Of a stretch of DNA of 64,000 nucleotides, positions 7,644 through 18,329 are shown piece after piece (the stretch's first letter is position 1; the number at the start of each line of letters is the position of its first letter). The stretch is from the NCBI GenBank assembly GCA_031264245.1, contig JAISEG010000001.1, positions 46,983 through 110,982 on the forward strand, written 5' to 3'. A program made the position numbers and the translations under genes. The notes under the pieces are model-generated. The model searched no databases. It was not told where the DNA came from and was given only the letters and a program-made list of their open reading frames with translations. Source of the DNA: Oscillospiraceae bacterium (GTDB lineage: Bacteria; Bacillota; Clostridia; Oscillospirales; JAAYOS01).

Positions 7644-9796
7644 CCTGACGTGACCTTCTCCCTGCCCGGGGCGCGCTTTAGCTCTTTCGCGCTGTATTTC
7701 GACGCCGGACGGAAAAGCAGGAAGAAGAATACCGCCGCGCATATGAACGCAAGCGCCGTCTCGAACCCGAAGCTGCCTCCTGTAAACAGCATCCCCAATT
7801 GATACACGCAGAATGCCACTATAAACGCAAATCCTGTCTGGAACCCCAGAGCTATCCACATCCACTTCCCGTTGTTCATCTCACGGCGTATCGCTCCGAT
7901 GGCGGCAAAGCATGGCGCGCACAGCAAATTGAACAGCAGGTACGAGTACGCCGCGAGCGGCGTTATCACAGCCGCAAAGGTCGCCCACATTTCAGCTCCG
8001 TCCTCCGCCAGCTCCGCAAAGCCGAAGAGCACGCCCAGGGTGCCCACAAGATTTTCCTTCGCCACTATGCCTGTGACGGCGGATACCGCAAATCTCCAAT
8101 CTCCCCATCCGAGCGGCTTGAATATATACGCAAGCCCCCCGCCCATCCATGCGAGGATGGAATCCTCCGCGTCAACCATCTGGAAGGACCAGTTGAAGTT
8201 GCTGAGAAACCATGTGATTATACACGCGACAAGTATTATCGTCCCGGCCTTTTTGACAAATGCCTTCGACCTCTCCCAGGTGTGGAAAAATATGTTTCTC
8301 GGACCCGGAATGTGGTACGCGGGAAGCTCCATAACAAACGGAGTGGCTTCACCGGCAAAGGCTTTCAGCTTCTTCATTATAATTCCGGTCGTAATTATTG
8401 AGGCGATACCAACGAAATACGCGGAAAACGCGATAAACGCCGAGCCGCCGAACATCGCCCCCGCGATAAGCGCGATAACCGGGAGCTTTGCCCCGCAGGG
8501 CATAAAGGTCGTCGTCATTATTGTTATACGCCGGCTGCTCTCATCCTCGATCGTCCTTGAAGCCATAATTCCCGGAACGCCGCAGCCGGTCGCAATGAGC
8601 ATAGGAATAAAGGACTTTCCGCTGAGTCCGAATTTGCGGAATACTCTGTCCATTATAAAGGCGATCCGCGCCATATATCCGCAGTCCTCAAGCAGCGCCA
8701 GCAGCAGGAACAGCACCGCCATCTGCGGCAAAAATCCGAGCACAGCGCCGACGCCGCCGATAATGCCGTCGGTTATCAGCGCGTTCAGCCATTCGGCGCA
8801 CCCGATGTTCGTGAGGAAATCCCCTGCGCCGGGCAGGATTATTTCACCGAAGAGCGTGTCGTTGACCCAGTCGGTCATCATCCCGCCAACCGAAGAAATC
8901 GAGATGTAGTATATCACAAACATGACCGCGGCAAAGATAGGAAGCGCCAAAATACGGTTTGTCACAAGCCTGTCGATCTTATCCGAAACGGTGACGTTTG
9001 TCTTGTTCTTTTTTACAAAACAGCCCTTTATGACCTTGGTTATGTATTCATATCTCTCATTTGTAATGATGCTTTCGCTGTCGTCGTCCAGCTCCCTCTC
9101 ACATTCGGCGATTATGGCTTCGATTCTTTCGCGCCTTCCCGGATCAAGCGACAGCTCGGAAAGCACCTGCTTGTCGCGTTCAAAAAGCTTGATTGTGTAC
9201 CAGCGAAGCTTTTTTTGGTCGACAAGCTCCTTTATTTCATCCTCTATATGGGCTATAGCATGTTCCGCAACGCCGCCAAAGCTGTGTGACTGAGGCTTCC
9301 ACTCCCACGTTTCCGCCAGCTCCGCGGCTTTTTCCGCGACCTCCCTAGACCCCTCGCCTTTCAGCGCCGAGGTCTCTATAACAGCACAGCCAAGCGCTTC
9401 GCCCAGCCTCTTCAAATCTATGGCGTCCCCGCTTTTCCGCACAATATCCATCATGTTGAGCGCTATAACCACAGGCAAGCCCAGTTCTATAAGCTGTGTG
9501 GTAAGATACAGGTTTCTTTCTATGTTTGTCGCGTCAACTATGTCGATTATCGCGTCCGGCTTATCCACCAATAAGTAATTCCTGGTTATGACCTCTTCAT
9601 TTGTATATGGCGAGAGCGAATAAATGCCGGGGAGATCCTGGATTATTACATCCTTCATCCCCTTTACCCTTCCCTCTTTCTTCTCAACGGTGACCCCCGG
9701 CCAGTTGCCCACATACTGGGCGCTCCCTGTCAGGTCGTTGAACATGGTGGTTTTGCCGCTGTTCGGGTTTCCCGCAAGCGCAAGCTTAGTCGCCAT
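7634..9796 (-). CDS. feoB: FeoB, ferrous iron transport GTPase
   Basis: Inner-membrane Fe(II) transporter of 720 residues with an N-terminal cytoplasmic G domain (G1 GNPNSGKTTMFN, G3 DLPGIYSLSP, G4 ALNMMD), a helical GDI-like segment, and a C-terminal polytopic membrane part with two Gate motifs (for example MLIATGCGVPGIMASRTI and the later FMPCGAKLPV). Length is typical for a clostridial FeoB. Lies downstream of feoA on the same strand with a 222-base gap and upstream of the small Cys-rich partner. Confidence 0.97.
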   Translation of the reverse strand: MATKLALAGNPNSGKTTMFNDLTGSAQYVGNWPGVTVEKKEGRVKGMKDVIIQDLPGIYSLSPYTNEEVITRNYLLVDKPDAIIDIVDATNIERNLYLTTQLIELGLPVVIALNMMDIVRKSGDAIDLKRLGEALGCAVIETSALKGEGSREVAEKAAELAETWEWKPQSHSFGGVAEHAIAHIEDEIKELVDQKKLRWYTIKLFERDKQVLSELSLDPGRRERIEAIIAECERELDDDSESIITNERYEYITKVIKGCFVKKNKTNVTVSDKIDRLVTNRILALPIFAAVMFVIYYISISSVGGMMTDWVNDTLFGEIILPGAGDFLTNIGCAEWLNALITDGIIGGVGAVLGFLPQMAVLFLLLALLEDCGYMARIAFIMDRVFRKFGLSGKSFIPMLIATGCGVPGIMASRTIEDESSRRITIMTTTFMPCGAKLPVIALIAGAMFGGSAFIAFSAYFVGIASIITTGIIMKKLKAFAGEATPFVMELPAYHIPGPRNIFFHTWERSKAFVKKAGTIILVACIITWFLSNFNWSFQMVDAEDSILAWMGGGLAYIFKPLGWGDWRFAVSAVTGIVAKENLVGTLGVLFGFAELAEDGAEMWATFAAVITPLAAYSYLLFNLLCAPCFAAIGAIRREMNNGKWMWIALGFQTGFAFIVAFCVYQLGMLFTGGSFGFETALAFICAAVFFFLLFRPASKYSAKELKRAPGREKVTSGIL

Positions 9797-10018
9797 TTAA
9801 AAACACATCCTTCAATTATTGATACTGGTGCCGCTATTGCCCCGGCGCTTAAATATCGAATATATTTACCGGGGTAGTTATACATATACTTATGTATAAT
9901 ATGTGTACAAGCAGTGAAACATTCCGGACTCTTCTCTGTTCCGGATCGATGTTAGCTCTCTCTAACACACTTTCGCCAAAAAATCTACACTTGCCGCATC
10001 CCAGGCATCTGTTTGCCC
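9797..10018 (-). other. feoA-feoB intergenic region with several hairpins
   Basis: 222 bases without a gene. Visible inverted repeats: CCCCGG/CCGGGG around 9840-9877, TCCGGA/TCCGGA around 9926-9946 and GTTAG/CTAAC around 9951-9966. No clear promoter was recognised, so feoB may rely on feoA read-through past these hairpins. Confidence 0.5.
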
Positions 10019-10240
10019 CTATTCCACCTCTATGGTAGCCGCGTCCTGCTTGCGCAAAGAAAGCTCGTAGTTTCTCAGGTTCAACTCAAGCGGATCCCCC
10101 AACGGCGCTGTTTTCCTCACATAGATATCCACTCCCTTGGTGATACCCATGTCCATAATACGCCGTTTAAGCGCCCCTTCTCCATGCAGTCTTTTTACTG
10201 TGCAGCGCTGACCCGGACGAACGTCTCTTAAGGTTTTCAT
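10019..10240 (-). CDS. feoA: FeoA, ferrous iron transport accessory protein
   Basis: SH3-like protein of about 73 residues (MKTLRDVRPGQRCTVKRL..., glycine-rich DMGITKGV, then PLGDPLELNLRNYELSLRK). FeoA proteins work with FeoB at the membrane. The ATG at 10240 gives the family's usual start; an in-frame ATG at 10252 abuts the GAGAGG SD directly and is less likely. Confidence 0.93.
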   Translation of the reverse strand: MKTLRDVRPGQRCTVKRLHGEGALKRRIMDMGITKGVDIYVRKTAPLGDPLELNLRNYELSLRKQDAATIEVE

Positions 10241-10280
10241 AGCCGTCGCCATCCTCTCTTTAAAACAGAATGTTCCTCTA

Positions 10281-10382
10281 ATACTAACATCGGATAAGAA
10301 TTATAAACAGCCAAACGACAGAAATCGCGTATATGGTCGGCTCATTCCGCCGTTTGGCTATAATTCTAACCGGTTTTAGTAT
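10281..10382. repeat. Extended imperfect palindrome upstream of feoA
   Basis: ATACTAA/TTAGTAT outermost, then imperfect arms, GAATTAT/ATAATTC and AGCCAAACG/CGTTTGGCT, closing about 100 bases. It lies in the presumed feoA 5' untranslated region, between the promoter and the start codon. Size and nesting resemble the other palindromic elements here, though the sequence differs. It could be an inserted element or a structured leader. Confidence 0.6.
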
Positions 10383-10403
10383 ACGCTAACTCTTTCTGTA
10401 TTT

Positions 10404-10433
10404 AGTTTACCATGGTTAACTCGCAAATGTCAA
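10404..10433 (-). promoter_or_regulatory. feoA promoter with palindromic operator
   Basis: On the minus strand TTGACA (10428-10433) and TAAACT (10404-10409) are separated by 18 bases. A near-perfect palindrome, AGTTTACCATGGTTAACT (10404-10421), covers the -10 and most of the spacer, where a repressor would block polymerase. A metal-sensing DtxR/MntR- or Fur-type repressor is a reasonable guess from the downstream genes, but the sequence is not a textbook Fur box. Confidence 0.6.
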
Positions 10434-10542
10434 TCAGCTATAGTGACTATTTTAACAATTTAAAAACAATTTTATTGTAATTTTTGCTGAATTTGTTGGC
10501 CGAATCCGGCAGCCCTCCAATTCCCCGGAACCGTCGCAGCCG

Positions 10543-13385
<2,843 letters not shown>

Positions 13386-13478
13386 TGGACCTCCCCCTTC
13401 ACAGCAATAGAACAATTTTATGATGGATTGGCGTCTGAAACTGCCCTTACTAATAAGTATATGTTTCGTTTGCCGCAA

Positions 13479-13509
13479 ATCTGTTTAATTATTTGCAAAT
13501 TAAACAGAT
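13479..13509. promoter_or_regulatory. Inverted repeat between yunB and the DUF421 gene
   Basis: ATCTGTTTAATT pairs with AATTAAACAGAT around an 7-8 base loop, in the divergent region between yunB (minus) and the DUF421 gene (plus). Could be an operator or a transcript hairpin. Confidence 0.45.
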
Positions 13510-13538
13510 GAATAAATAAATACAAAAAAGGGATATTA
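13509..13538 (+). promoter_or_regulatory. Possible sigma-G-like promoter for the DUF421 gene
   Basis: TGAATA (13509-13514), a 17-base spacer, then GATATTA (13532-13538), 5 of 7 against the sigma-G -10 CATAMTA. It fits the forespore expression known for several B. subtilis DUF421 genes. The -10 match is imperfect. Confidence 0.35.
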
Positions 13539-13571
13539 TAATAATGAATTGTGTAATGGGGGAACGATATC

Positions 13572-14279
13572 ATGCTAATAACCTTTCTCAGGGCAATAAT
13601 ACTATATCTTTTTATTGTCATATGTATGCGGATACTCGGAAAAAGGCAGCTGGGCGAGCTTGAAGCAAGCGAGCTTGCAATAACCATCATAATAGCGGAG
13701 CTGTGCACTATCCCAATGCAGAACAACGCAATTCCGCTTATACACGGAATACTTCCCGCGCTTGTTATAATTTCCGTTGAATTTATCCTGACATATTTCA
13801 ATATGAAAAGTATACGCTTTCGCAGCTTCATGTGGGGAAAGCCCAGTATTTTAGTGCAAAACAGCGAGATAAACCAACGTGAGCTCAGAAAAAACCGCAT
13901 TTCCATCGACGAGCTGAGCGAAGCCCTGCGCCTGCAAAATGTAACCGACATCTCTTTAATAAAATACGCGATACTTGAGACCAGCGGTCAGATAAGCGTT
14001 ATCCTATACTCAAACCAGTCCCCCCTCACCCCGGAGCAAATGAATATATCGGTCGATGAGCAGGGCTTGCCGGTCGTCGTGGTAAGCGACGGCAGAATAC
14101 TTTCGCACAATCTGAGCATCAGGAATATAAACAAGGCTGACCTGGAAAGCAAGCTGCGTATGCTCGGTCATCCCCCCTCCAAGGATATTTTTCTTATGAC
14201 TATCGACGACAACGGCAACACATATGTGGTTGAAAAGCAGCTGAAGGAACGTACGCGGAAAGGAATGGAAAAAAGATAA
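13572..14279 (+). CDS. DUF421 (YetF/YdfS-type) membrane protein
   Basis: 235 residues: two to three N-terminal membrane helices (MLITFLRAIILYLFIVICM; LPALVIISVEFILTYF), then two cytoplasmic YetF-type domains with the family's PSILVQNSEINQRELRKNRI and DISLIKYAILETSGQISVI segments. In B. subtilis several such proteins are made in the forespore; the function is not established. SD GGGGGAAC. The stop codon overlaps the start of the next gene. Confidence 0.88.
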   Translation: MLITFLRAIILYLFIVICMRILGKRQLGELEASELAITIIIAELCTIPMQNNAIPLIHGILPALVIISVEFILTYFNMKSIRFRSFMWGKPSILVQNSEINQRELRKNRISIDELSEALRLQNVTDISLIKYAILETSGQISVILYSNQSPLTPEQMNISVDEQGLPVVVVSDGRILSHNLSIRNINKADLESKLRMLGHPPSKDIFLMTIDDNGNTYVVEKQLKERTRKGMEKR

Positions 14280-14659
14280 TGAAGTATTTAGTCGCCGCCA
14301 TTCTGATACTCTCCTGTGTACTCGCTTTTTGTATTTTCAGCTTTTATAAATTGGATAGCGCTGTGGGAGAGCTGTTAAATATCATCGCCTCGGCGGAGGA
14401 GAGCGCAAGCTCAGGCGATATGGAAAAATCATATGAATATACGAAAACGGCGGTCTCACTGTGGACGGATAAGGAGATCCTTTTCGCCGCGCTTTTGAAC
14501 CATGATCAGTTTAACAACATACCCGCAAATCTGGAAGGTATGCTGAGATGCTCCGAAGAGGGCAGCAAAAGCGGTCTTTTAAGCTACCTTATCACGTTGC
14601 GCGCCGACCTCGAGCAGATTATTTCGGACGAAACCCTGACCCTGAAAAATCTGTTTTAA
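14279..14659 (+). CDS. DUF4363 family protein
   Basis: 126 residues with one N-terminal membrane helix (YLVAAILILSCVLAFCIFSF) and a helical extracytoplasmic domain (SWT-like: KTAVSLWTDKEILFAALLNHDQF). DUF4363 proteins are commonly encoded directly after DUF421 genes in sporulating Clostridia, as here (TAATG overlap). Function unknown; translational coupling suggests a complex. Confidence 0.78.
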   Translation: MKYLVAAILILSCVLAFCIFSFYKLDSAVGELLNIIASAEESASSGDMEKSYEYTKTAVSLWTDKEILFAALLNHDQFNNIPANLEGMLRCSEEGSKSGLLSYLITLRADLEQIISDETLTLKNLF

Positions 14660-14669
14660 CAGCCTTTTC

Positions 14670-14715
14670 AGCGATAAAAAATCTACCGGCATAAGCCGGT
14701 AGATTTTTTATCGCT
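14670..14715. terminator. Bidirectional terminator
   Basis: A 21-bp perfect stem (left arm starts AGCGATAAAAAATCTACC, loop ATAA) with internal A- and T-runs, between the convergent DUF4363 gene and diguanylate cyclase. Confidence 0.85.
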
Positions 14716-14720
14716 GCCTG

Positions 14721-15854
14721 TTACACTATGACGACGTTCTTTCCGCTGTTTTTCCCAATATACAGGTTCTTGTCGCTCTTTTCTATGCTCCCCTGCGGCT
14801 CCGCGAGCCTTAGCTCACTCACGCCGATAGTTACCGTAAAACGCACGTCGCCGCCGGAGGTTTCAACGCTTGACTGCTCGATGGTTTTGCGTATCTTTTC
14901 CAGGATTCCGTACGCGATGGTTTTGTTTGTGTTGTACAAAACCACGAGGAACTCCTCCCCTCCCCACCTGACGATGAGGTCGGATTTCCTGAGGTTGTCT
15001 TTGAGAAGGTCGGATAAAAACCTCAGCACCTCGTCCCCGACCTTATGCCCCAATGTATCGTTTATCTGCTTAAAATCATCTATATCTATCATAGCGACGC
15101 TATACCCGGCGCCCGCGGCTCCGCCTGACAGGTTCTCGAAAAACGCGTCGGCATACCGCCGGTTGTACAGCCCTGTAAGCGGGTCGGTATGAGCCTGATT
15201 GAGAAGCTCCTTTATCTTCTGCTCGTCCACAAGCTTTTTAAACCCCTGCAAAAAGTTTCCAAGGACGATCAGCAGCGTCGTTCCCAAAAATGTCACCGCA
15301 ATATTCGCGATATAGTACCCCAGCTCCAGCCCGGTGTCCAGCTTCAAATACGAAGTATTGTAATGTGAATATGCGACGCTGAATATCAGGGACAGCATGG
15401 CAATGGCGGCGACGCATATACGCGTGTTCCTGCCCGAGTATGGAATAATGATTTGCATAACGATAACAAGAAGATAGTAGCCGACTACAAAATTACTTGA
15501 ACCGGTAAGTATGCTCATATAACCGCTGTAGACGACAACGATCAGGGAAATCATCAAACCGGCGGCGCTGTATTTTCTCCGGCTTACAAGAAACATGCAG
15601 AATAAAAACAAAAAAGCATGAACAATGTCGTTTACATAAATATGAGCATAGCCGTACGGCGAGAAAAGCGCGAACATCACAACATGCACCATCAGACAAA
15701 AAGCCGCGGCGCTTGTCAATATCATATACAGATATAATTCCATATCGTCGGAAAATGTGCTGTTCTTCAGTCTCGAAATCAAAAAATTCTGTATTCTTTT
15801 AATCATTGAATAATTCACCTGTACTTCATAAATGCCGTTTGTCATACCGCTCAT
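14721..15854 (-). CDS. Membrane-bound diguanylate cyclase (GGDEF)
   Basis: 377 residues. The N-terminal half has several hydrophobic segments (about five to six helices, residues 45-205) as a membrane sensor. The C-terminal GGDEF domain begins at DPLTGLYNRRYAD and has an intact active site, RWGGEEFLV. An RKSD motif (I-site, RxxD) sits five residues before it, so product inhibition by c-di-GMP is expected. Ends with the family's NLYIGKNSGKN. It synthesises cyclic di-GMP; the signal sensed is unknown. An alternative start at 15845 is possible because AGAGGG is better spaced for it. Confidence 0.9.
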   Translation of the reverse strand: MSGMTNGIYEVQVNYSMIKRIQNFLISRLKNSTFSDDMELYLYMILTSAAAFCLMVHVVMFALFSPYGYAHIYVNDIVHAFLFLFCMFLVSRRKYSAAGLMISLIVVVYSGYMSILTGSSNFVVGYYLLVIVMQIIIPYSGRNTRICVAAIAMLSLIFSVAYSHYNTSYLKLDTGLELGYYIANIAVTFLGTTLLIVLGNFLQGFKKLVDEQKIKELLNQAHTDPLTGLYNRRYADAFFENLSGGAAGAGYSVAMIDIDDFKQINDTLGHKVGDEVLRFLSDLLKDNLRKSDLIVRWGGEEFLVVLYNTNKTIAYGILEKIRKTIEQSSVETSGGDVRFTVTIGVSELRLAEPQGSIEKSDKNLYIGKNSGKNVVIV

Positions 15855-16273
15855 TCCCTCTATATCAATATTACTTTAACTCTTATATAATTTATCGGAA
15901 TTACCGTGTATAACTTTACATGAATCTGTTACAAGTATGTCCAAATTTACGTCCTGTTCATACTTTACTGTATCACAGCGTTATCAACCCTATATATTTA
16001 TTATATGTGTACCGTTCTCATTTGTTTAGTATATATCTTCATGTAATATTTTACAAGCGTATAATATACAAATTTTCTCTTTTCTTCCTTTTTTTTACAT
16101 ATCCGCAGATCAGGATTTGCTTATCCGGTATAAAATAGATTTTTCCGGGAAATCTATAGCAAGCATTGTTAAGTTTTCTTTGTATAATCCCGGCAAAATT
16201 GCCCTACAATGCATATTAGAACAATTTATTCTAAAAGTCAATAGAACAATTTGTTCAATGTAAAATTAATACG
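15855..16273. other. AT-rich intergenic region between divergent genes
   Basis: About 420 bases with no credible gene. Strongly AT-rich. The only structure I recognise is the pair of palindromes at 16216-16258 in front of the XRE regulator. Confidence 0.6.
16216..16258. promoter_or_regulatory. Twin operator-like palindromes before the XRE gene
   Basis: TTAGAACAATTTATTCTAA (16216-16234) and GAACAATTTGTTC (16244-16256, perfect palindrome) share AGAACAATTT and are centred about 25 bases apart, roughly two and a half helical turns. They lie 18-58 bases before the regulator gene, as expected for autoregulation. Confidence 0.6.
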
Positions 16274-16525
16274 GTGATTAGTGTGAAATACCAACGGATA
16301 AGAAACCTTAGGGAAGATAAAGATTTCTCGCAGTCCTATATCGGAAACGCCATAAATGTTCCTCAAAGAACCTACTCATACTATGAAAACGGAGAAAGAA
16401 CCATCCCCCCGCAGGTATTAGTCGCGCTTGCAATATTCCATGGCACAAGCATCGACTATCTTTTGGGGTTGACAGATAATCCGCGGCCTTATGAACGCAG
16501 CCGCAAAACAAAGTCTAACGCTTAA
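16274..16525 (+). CDS. XRE-family (Cro/C1-type) transcriptional regulator
   Basis: 83 residues, a single helix-turn-helix domain: RIRNLREDKDFSQSYIGNAINVPQRTYSYYENGERTIPPQVLVAL, followed by the common FHGTSIDYLLGLTDNP. Starts at GTG 16274 or the in-frame GTG 16283; no strong SD decides. No second domain, so target and signal cannot be inferred. The palindromes just upstream are probable binding sites. Confidence 0.88.
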   Translation: MISVKYQRIRNLREDKDFSQSYIGNAINVPQRTYSYYENGERTIPPQVLVALAIFHGTSIDYLLGLTDNPRPYERSRKTKSNA

Positions 16526-16563
16526 AACACACCGGACTTTTGACAAAGCCGGTGTGTTTTTTT
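16524..16563 (+). terminator. Terminator after the XRE gene
   Basis: AAAACACACCGG/CCGGTGTGTTTT stem with a T-run. Confidence 0.85.
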
Positions 16564-16636
16564 GCAGCTTGTGGTATACTTGTTTTATTATTCATACTAA
16601 ACCGCAATTAGAGCCATGCAAAGGAAAAAGAAAATT

Positions 16637-17242
16637 ATGAAGGTAACAAAGCTGGCGGAAGAGTTTTATTTGCAGGATACCCTCACGGTGGCAAGAGACC
16701 TTATCGGCTGCTATCTTGTGCGCCGTGATAAAAACGGAACCGTCGTCGGACGGATAACCGAAACCGAAGCCTATATCGGCGCTGTGGACAAGGCCTGCCA
16801 CGCCTATCCGAATAAGCTCACCCCGCGCACCGCGCCGCTCTTTGCCGCGGGCGGAATCGCGTACGTCTATCTTGTCTACGGCATGTATCACTGCCTCAAT
16901 GTGGTGACCGAGCGGGAGGGGGCGCCGTGTGCCGTGCTGATCCGGGGAGCGGACGTCGTTTACGGGGAAGAGCTGGCGGCGCGCAGCCGGTACGGTCGTG
17001 ACCTCCGCGAGCTTTCCGCGCGGCAGCTCCAAAACATGTCCAACGGTCCGGGCAAGCTGTGCCGCGCCCTGGCTGTGGACCTCGGCTTCAACCGCGAGAG
17101 CCTGCTTGGCGGCCGTCTTTTCATCGCGGACAGCTATAACGGTTCAAATAAATATGTCCGGCAAATAACCGCGGGCAAACGAATCGGCATCGACTACGCC
17201 GAGGAAGCCCGGGATTTCCTGTGGCGCTTCCATGAGCAATAA
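16637..17242 (+). CDS. 3-methyladenine DNA glycosylase (AAG/Mpg family)
   Basis: About 201 residues, the normal size for bacterial AAG enzymes that excise alkylated purines. Conserved segments: ARDLIGCYLVRR, the active-site region ITETEAYIGAVDKACHA (catalytic Glu), YVYLVYGMYHCLNVVTE and NGPGKLCRALAVD. ATG 16637 has AAAGGAAAAAG upstream; the in-frame ATG 16616 has no SD. The downstream pseudouridine synthase starts 24 bases later and is probably co-transcribed. An extended -10 (TGGTATACT, near 16572-16580) lies upstream. Confidence 0.93.
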   Translation: MKVTKLAEEFYLQDTLTVARDLIGCYLVRRDKNGTVVGRITETEAYIGAVDKACHAYPNKLTPRTAPLFAAGGIAYVYLVYGMYHCLNVVTEREGAPCAVLIRGADVVYGEELAARSRYGRDLRELSARQLQNMSNGPGKLCRALAVDLGFNRESLLGGRLFIADSYNGSNKYVRQITAGKRIGIDYAEEARDFLWRFHEQ

Positions 17243-17266
17243 ACCGAAATCAGAGGAATTAACAAA

Positions 17267-18163
17267 ATGAAGCAAAATCAAATTGATAGCAGAAAAAACC
17301 GTATACTGCCGGTGGAGAGGGAAACGACCCTGCTTCCCTTTTTGCTTGAAAGCATCTCCGGCAAATCGAGAAACAACATAAAGTCTATTTTAAAGCACAA
17401 GCAGGTCATCATCGACGGCCGACCGGTGTCACAGTTCAATTTCCCCCTCACCCCCGGACAGCTGGTGGAGGTTCCTGTGAGCGAATCCGGCAAAAAGGTC
17501 GGCGTCCTCCCCTTCCCCGTCGTCTACGAGGACGGGGAAATAATCGTCATCTCAAAGCCCGCGGGGATGCTCTCCATTTCGACCGCGTCCGAAAAGGAGC
17601 GGACCGCGTACCACATACTCACCGAGTACCTTAGAAGCGCCGGTTCGGCGGAAAGGCTTTTCATTGTCCACCGGCTGGACCGCGAGACCTCCGGACTTAT
17701 CCTGTTTGCCAAAAATGAGGATATAAAGCGCCGGTTACAGGAAAACTGGGCGGAGCTTGTCACTCATCGCGGATATATCGCGCTTGTCGAGGGCCGGGTC
17801 GAAAAATCAAGCGGGGTGATAAGGTCGTGGCTTAAGCAGACAAAGACGCTGCTCGTCTACTCCTCGGACAAACCCGGCGGCGGCAAGGAGGCGGTGACAC
17901 GGTACACGCTGATTTGCGCTTCGGACAGCCTTTCACTGCTCTCGGTCTCACTCGAAACGGGCAGGAAGAACCAGATTAGGGTGCACATGAAGGATATCGG
18001 GCATCCCGTGGTTGGGGACGGCAAGTACGGATCGGTCACAAATCCCATATCGCGGCTGGGGCTTCACGCGAATCTCCTTGTTTTAAACCATCCTGTGACC
18101 GGCAAGGAGCTTCGCTTCGAGTCGCCGTACCCGCCGCAGTTCAAGTCAGCCGTACGCAAGTGA
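17267..18163 (+). CDS. RluA-family pseudouridine synthase
   Basis: 298 residues. An N-terminal S4 RNA-binding domain (LLESISGKSRNNIKSILKHKQVIIDG) precedes the synthase domain. The catalytic Asp is in VHRLDRETSGLILFAK. RKNQIRVHMKDIGHPVVGD is a typical late motif. It converts uridine to pseudouridine in rRNA or tRNA; the site cannot be told from sequence alone. SD AGAGGA. Ends in a strong terminator. Confidence 0.93.
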   Translation: MKQNQIDSRKNRILPVERETTLLPFLLESISGKSRNNIKSILKHKQVIIDGRPVSQFNFPLTPGQLVEVPVSESGKKVGVLPFPVVYEDGEIIVISKPAGMLSISTASEKERTAYHILTEYLRSAGSAERLFIVHRLDRETSGLILFAKNEDIKRRLQENWAELVTHRGYIALVEGRVEKSSGVIRSWLKQTKTLLVYSSDKPGGGKEAVTRYTLICASDSLSLLSVSLETGRKNQIRVHMKDIGHPVVGDGKYGSVTNPISRLGLHANLLVLNHPVTGKELRFESPYPPQFKSAVRK

Positions 18164-18189
18164 TCCTTCCCATGCGCAATACAGGCCGC

Positions 18190-18234
18190 GTCCGGGCAAA
18201 ACGTACATGTACGTTTTGCCCGGACTTCTTTTTT
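18190..18234 (+). terminator. Terminator after the pseudouridine synthase gene
   Basis: GTCCGGGCAAAACGTAC/GTACGTTTTGCCCGGAC, 17 bp with a two-base centre, then TTCTTTTTT. Confidence 0.88.
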
Positions 18235-18329
18235 AAAAATTTTGTAAATTTGGGAATAACCTTAATAATATAGGCAAACAATAACTGTGAAGTCAAAAGC
18301 AACATCATTATTTTAAAGGAGGAACAGCC

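Noticed and set aside
16244..16256. LexA (SOS) box GAAC...GTTC before the XRE gene
   Set aside because: The spacing is five bases between GAAC and GTTC; the Gram-positive SOS box has four. The second copy nearby and the adjacent regulator fit autoregulation better.
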